Notes under the pieces: generated by a model | Database searches by the model: none | Told to the model about the DNA's origin: nothing | Seen by the model: only the letters and a program-made list of their open reading frames with translations | Assembly (NCBI RefSeq): GCF_039539445.1 | Contig: NZ_BAABDD010000054.1 | Coordinates: 1 to 13,704 of the forward strand | Source of the DNA: Salinactinospora qingdaonensis | GTDB taxonomy: Bacteria; Actinomycetota; Actinomycetes; Streptosporangiales; Streptosporangiaceae | Direction: 5' to 3' | DNA length: 13,704 nt | Part shown: positions 12,030-13,704 of the stretch, in pieces | How positions within the stretch are numbered: the first letter of the stretch is position 1 | Layout: each line of letters begins with the position of its first letter | Translations under genes and position numbers: made by a program

Positions 12030-13388
12030 CTAGCTGCGACGGGTCGGCATAGCCAACTGCAACGCCTGCCCCAGGTCGTCCACCCCGACCGCTTCGATGC
12101 CGGACACGGGTTCCTCGCTGTTGCTGGGGACGATGGCGTGGGTGAACCCGAGCCGCTGCGCTTCGGTGAGGCGGCGTTGGACCCCGCTGACCGCGCGGAC
12201 GTCGCCGGCCAACCCCACCTCGCCGATGGCGATCATGCCGCGTGGCAGGGCCAGGTCGCTGTGGGAACTGGCCAGTGCCAGCGCGGCGGCCAGATCCACC
12301 GACGGTTCGTTGAGCCGCACACCCCCCACGGTGGAGGCGTAGACGTCGGCGGCGCCGATGCGCACGTGGGCGCGGCGTTCCAGCACCGCCAGCACCATAG
12401 CGACGCGGGCGCCGTCGAGCCCGGAGGTGGTGCGGCGGGGCTGCGGCGCGGCGGTGGGCGCCACGAGCGCCTGGACTTCGGCGATCAGCGGCCGGCGTCC
12501 CTCGACGGCGACGGTGACACAGGTGCCCGGGACCGGTTCGTTGCGGCGGGTCAGAAACAGCCCGCTGGGGTCGGGGAGCCCGATGAGCCCAGACTCGGTG
12601 AGGTCGAAGCAGCCGATCTCGTCGGTGGGGCCGTAGCGGTTCTTCACCGCACGCAGCATCCGCAGCCGCGAGTGCCGGTCGCCGTCGAATTGCAGCACGA
12701 CGTCGACCAAGTGCTCCAGCATGCGGGGGCCGGCGATCGAGCCGTCCTTGGTGACGTGGCCGACGAGCACCGTCGCGATCCCCCGCGTCTTGGCGAGCTG
12801 GATCAGCGCGCCGGCGACCTCACGCACCTGCGTCACCCCACCGGGGACCCCGTTGACGTCGGGAGCGATCATCGTCTGGACCGAGTCGACGATCAACAAC
12901 TTGGGAGCGATCGCCTCGACGTGGCTCACCAGCGCCGCCACGGAGTTCTCCGCGGCCAGATACAAGTCGGGGGCCAGCGCCCCCAGCCGGTCGGCGCGCA
13001 GCCGGACCTGGCCCGTGGACTCCTCGCCGGTGATGTAGAGCACGGGGGAGGAGTCGGCGCACAGCGCCGCGACCTCTAGCAGCAGGGTGGACTTGCCCAC
13101 TCCGGGCTCGCCGGCCAGCAGCATTACCCCACCGGGGACAAGGCCGCCGCCCAGGACCCGGTCGAGTTCGTCCAGCCCGCTGGGGACGGCGTGGGCGGAC
13201 TCGACGTCGACCTCGACGATGGAGCGCGCCGGCGAGTTCACCCGCGCGGATGCCACCGCCCCAGCAGGGGTGGCACTGACCTCCTCGACCGTGTCCCACG
13301 CTTGACACCCGCCGCATCGGCCTGTCCATTTCAGGGTGGTCCAGCCGCATTCGGAGCAGCGGAAAGTCGTCTTCGCAACCTTGGCCAT
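12030..13388 (-). CDS. radA: DNA repair protein RadA (Sms)
   Basis: The 452-residue protein is a RecA-like motor that helps branch migration and processing of recombination intermediates. The domains are standard. An N-terminal C4 zinc finger is CSECGW and CGGC (C11, C14, C25, C28). The ATPase core has Walker A GEPGVGKST (93-101) and Walker B LLIVDS (164-169). The RadA motif is KNRYG (249-253, usually KNRFG). A C-terminal Lon-protease-like domain covers about 290-452 (VYASTVGGVRLNEPSVDLA and GEVGLAGDVR). ATG 13388 gives the usual MAKxxxTFRCSECG start. No ribosome binding site precedes it, but a -10 TAGCGT lies 6 bases upstream, so the mRNA is probably leaderless. A DNA-damage promoter signature overlaps this -10. 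Confidence 0.97.
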   Translation of the reverse strand: MAKVAKTTFRCSECGWTTLKWTGRCGGCQAWDTVEEVSATPAGAVASARVNSPARSIVEVDVESAHAVPSGLDELDRVLGGGLVPGGVMLLAGEPGVGKSTLLLEVAALCADSSPVLYITGEESTGQVRLRADRLGALAPDLYLAAENSVAALVSHVEAIAPKLLIVDSVQTMIAPDVNGVPGGVTQVREVAGALIQLAKTRGIATVLVGHVTKDGSIAGPRMLEHLVDVVLQFDGDRHSRLRMLRAVKNRYGPTDEIGCFDLTESGLIGLPDPSGLFLTRRNEPVPGTCVTVAVEGRRPLIAEVQALVAPTAAPQPRRTTSGLDGARVAMVLAVLERRAHVRIGAADVYASTVGGVRLNEPSVDLAAALALASSHSDLALPRGMIAIGEVGLAGDVRAVSGVQRRLTEAQRLGFTHAIVPSNSEEPVSGIEAVGVDDLGQALQLAMPTRRS

Positions 13389-13394
13389 GCCCGC

Positions 13395-13417
13395 ACGCTA
13401 GCCGCCATTGCTGACAT
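13395..13417 (-). promoter_or_regulatory. RecA-NDp (PafBC-type) DNA-damage promoter of radA
   Basis: On the minus strand ATGTCAGCA is followed by exactly 8 bases and then TAGCGT (13395-13400). The RecA-independent damage promoter of mycobacteria is tTGTCRgtg-N8-TAnnnT. The core TGTCR, the spacing and the -10 all agree; the first base and two lower-case positions differ. Transcription would begin at the A of the radA ATG. PafBC activates this promoter class in mycobacteria, and radA is, as I recall, among its targets there. Confidence 0.55.
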
Positions 13418-13429
13418 TCGCTGCCGGAA

Positions 13430-13457
13430 GGTGGGTTTTCCCCACCGCGGTTCGCGG
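13430..13457. other. Two adjacent small hairpins upstream of radA
   Basis: GGTGGG (13430-13435) pairs with CCCACC (13441-13446) around TTTTC. CCGCG (13445-13449) pairs with CGCGG (13453-13457), sharing two bases with the first. They lie between the radA promoter and the remnant frame ending at 13512, and may terminate transcription coming leftward from the IS end. Confidence 0.35.
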
Positions 13458-13511
13458 CGCGTGCCATGGTCGTCCCGGCGCGGTGCGGTGGCCGTGTCCG
13501 CCTCGCCGGGG

Positions 13512-13580
13512 TCACCTCTTGGGGCGACGCCAGATGCGGGAAGCGAGAGCGATCTCCTCAGCCAACCAGCGGCAGGAGGG
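13512..13580 (-). pseudogene. Short C-terminal coding remnant beside the IS end
   Basis: On the minus strand a frame ends RWLAEEIALASRIWRRPKR with TGA at 13512-13514. Its last 20 codons have about 80 percent G/C at third positions, like the real genes here. Upstream (rightward) the same frame runs into the IS110-type transposase in the wrong phase, so any longer gene would be cut at about 13580. I do not recognise the protein. The alternative is that this is non-coding sequence with a chance frame. Confidence 0.3.
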
Positions 13581-13704
13581 TGCTTCTATGGTTTTGTCAA
13601 GTGGTCTGGGTGGCTGCTGGTTGGTAGAGCGAGCCGTCGCGCAGCATGGCGAACAGTACGTCGCAGCGTCGTCTGGCCAGGCACAGCAGCGCTTGGCCAT
13701 GGCG
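13580..13704 (-). mobile_element. 3' end of an IS110-family insertion sequence (continues past window)
   Basis: The transposase C-terminus at 13597-13704 defines the element. After its stop the minus strand reads TTGACAAAACCATAG, which resembles the sequence I remember after the transposase in actinobacterial IS110 elements. The exact boundary is uncertain, somewhere in 13570-13596. IS110 elements lack terminal inverted repeats, and none is visible. The rest of the element lies to the right. Confidence 0.5.
13597..13704 (-). CDS. IS110/IS116/IS902-family transposase, last 35 residues (partial)
   Basis: Read on the minus strand from 13704, the frame gives HGQALLCLARRRCDVLFAML, then RDGSLYQPAATQTT and TGA at 13597-13599. 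LARRRCDVLFAMLRDG is the typical tail of actinobacterial IS110-family transposases, which use a DEDD/RuvC-like plus Ser-Tnp fold and, in studied members, a non-coding bridge RNA to choose target and donor. Only the tail is inside the window, so it is not known whether the gene is intact. The overlapping frame with its stop at 13512 is in another phase across this stretch and is not the transposase. Confidence 0.65.
   Translation of the reverse strand, partial: RHGQALLCLARRRCDVLFAMLRDGSLYQPAATQTT

Noticed and set aside
12138..13079. 313-codon plus-strand open frame opposite radA
   Set aside because: It is an antisense shadow of RadA with a His/Gly/Asp-rich translation and no recognisable domain.
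1..13704. CRISPR arrays, rRNA or intact tRNA genes, integrase attachment sites, replication origin
   Set aside because: I found no regular spaced repeats, no rRNA-like sequence, no foldable tRNA and no DnaA-box cluster.

Overview
The window is high-GC actinobacterial chromosome. The evidence is G/C-biased third codon positions, an Lsr2 nucleoid protein, a ClpC1-type unfoldase, an IS110-type transposase end, and several genes whose -10 element sits at the start codon (leaderless transcripts). The gene set lysS, lsr2, clpC, mutY, an Rv3587c-like membrane protein and radA is the core block I know from Mycobacterium tuberculosis (Rv3598c to Rv3585). The small LuxR-type HTH protein and GNAT acetyltransferase near lysS and lsr2 are, from memory, also found in Streptomyces and Streptosporangiales. 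A Nocardiopsaceae-like or other Streptosporangiales host is plausible but not proven.

Layout, left to right. 3-860: the C-terminal part of lysyl-tRNA synthetase (+). 861-1499: a less GC-rich gap with two hairpins, one followed by a T run, and dyad sites. 1500-1808: small LuxR-type HTH protein (+). 1918-2433: GNAT acetyltransferase of the ArgA-like, N-acetylglutamate synthase type (+). 2468-5704: a very large minus-strand gene fusing an endonuclease Q-type PHP nuclease to a UvrD/Rep helicase. 5705-6265: a divergent regulatory region with 13-bp direct repeats. 6266-6553: a small one-pass membrane protein (+). 6774-7112: lsr2 (+). 7492-9999: clpC (+). 10112-11014: mutY (-). 11081-11884: an anchored, probably exported protein with a Gly/Ser stalk (+). 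12030-13388: radA (-). 13512-13704: a short coding remnant next to the 3' end of an IS110-family transposase, running off the window (-).

The theme is genome maintenance and protein quality control. Three repair proteins are encoded. The EndoQ-helicase fusion is expected to nick at deaminated bases or abasic sites, MutY removes adenine opposite 8-oxoguanine, and RadA processes recombination intermediates. Lsr2 silences AT-rich DNA and ClpC feeds ClpP. Upstream sequences suggest control by DNA damage: radA has a RecA-NDp (PafBC-type) promoter match fused to a leaderless start, and the EndoQ-helicase gene has a similar element with one extra base. clpC has a good ClgR-box match in its leader.

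The most notable points are the EndoQ-UvrD fusion with two clamp-binding-like peptides, the absence of disA next to radA where M. tuberculosis has it, the RecA-NDp-like promoters, the dyads upstream of clpC, and the IS110 end beside a truncated frame. All calls come from reading the sequence; no database search was possible.
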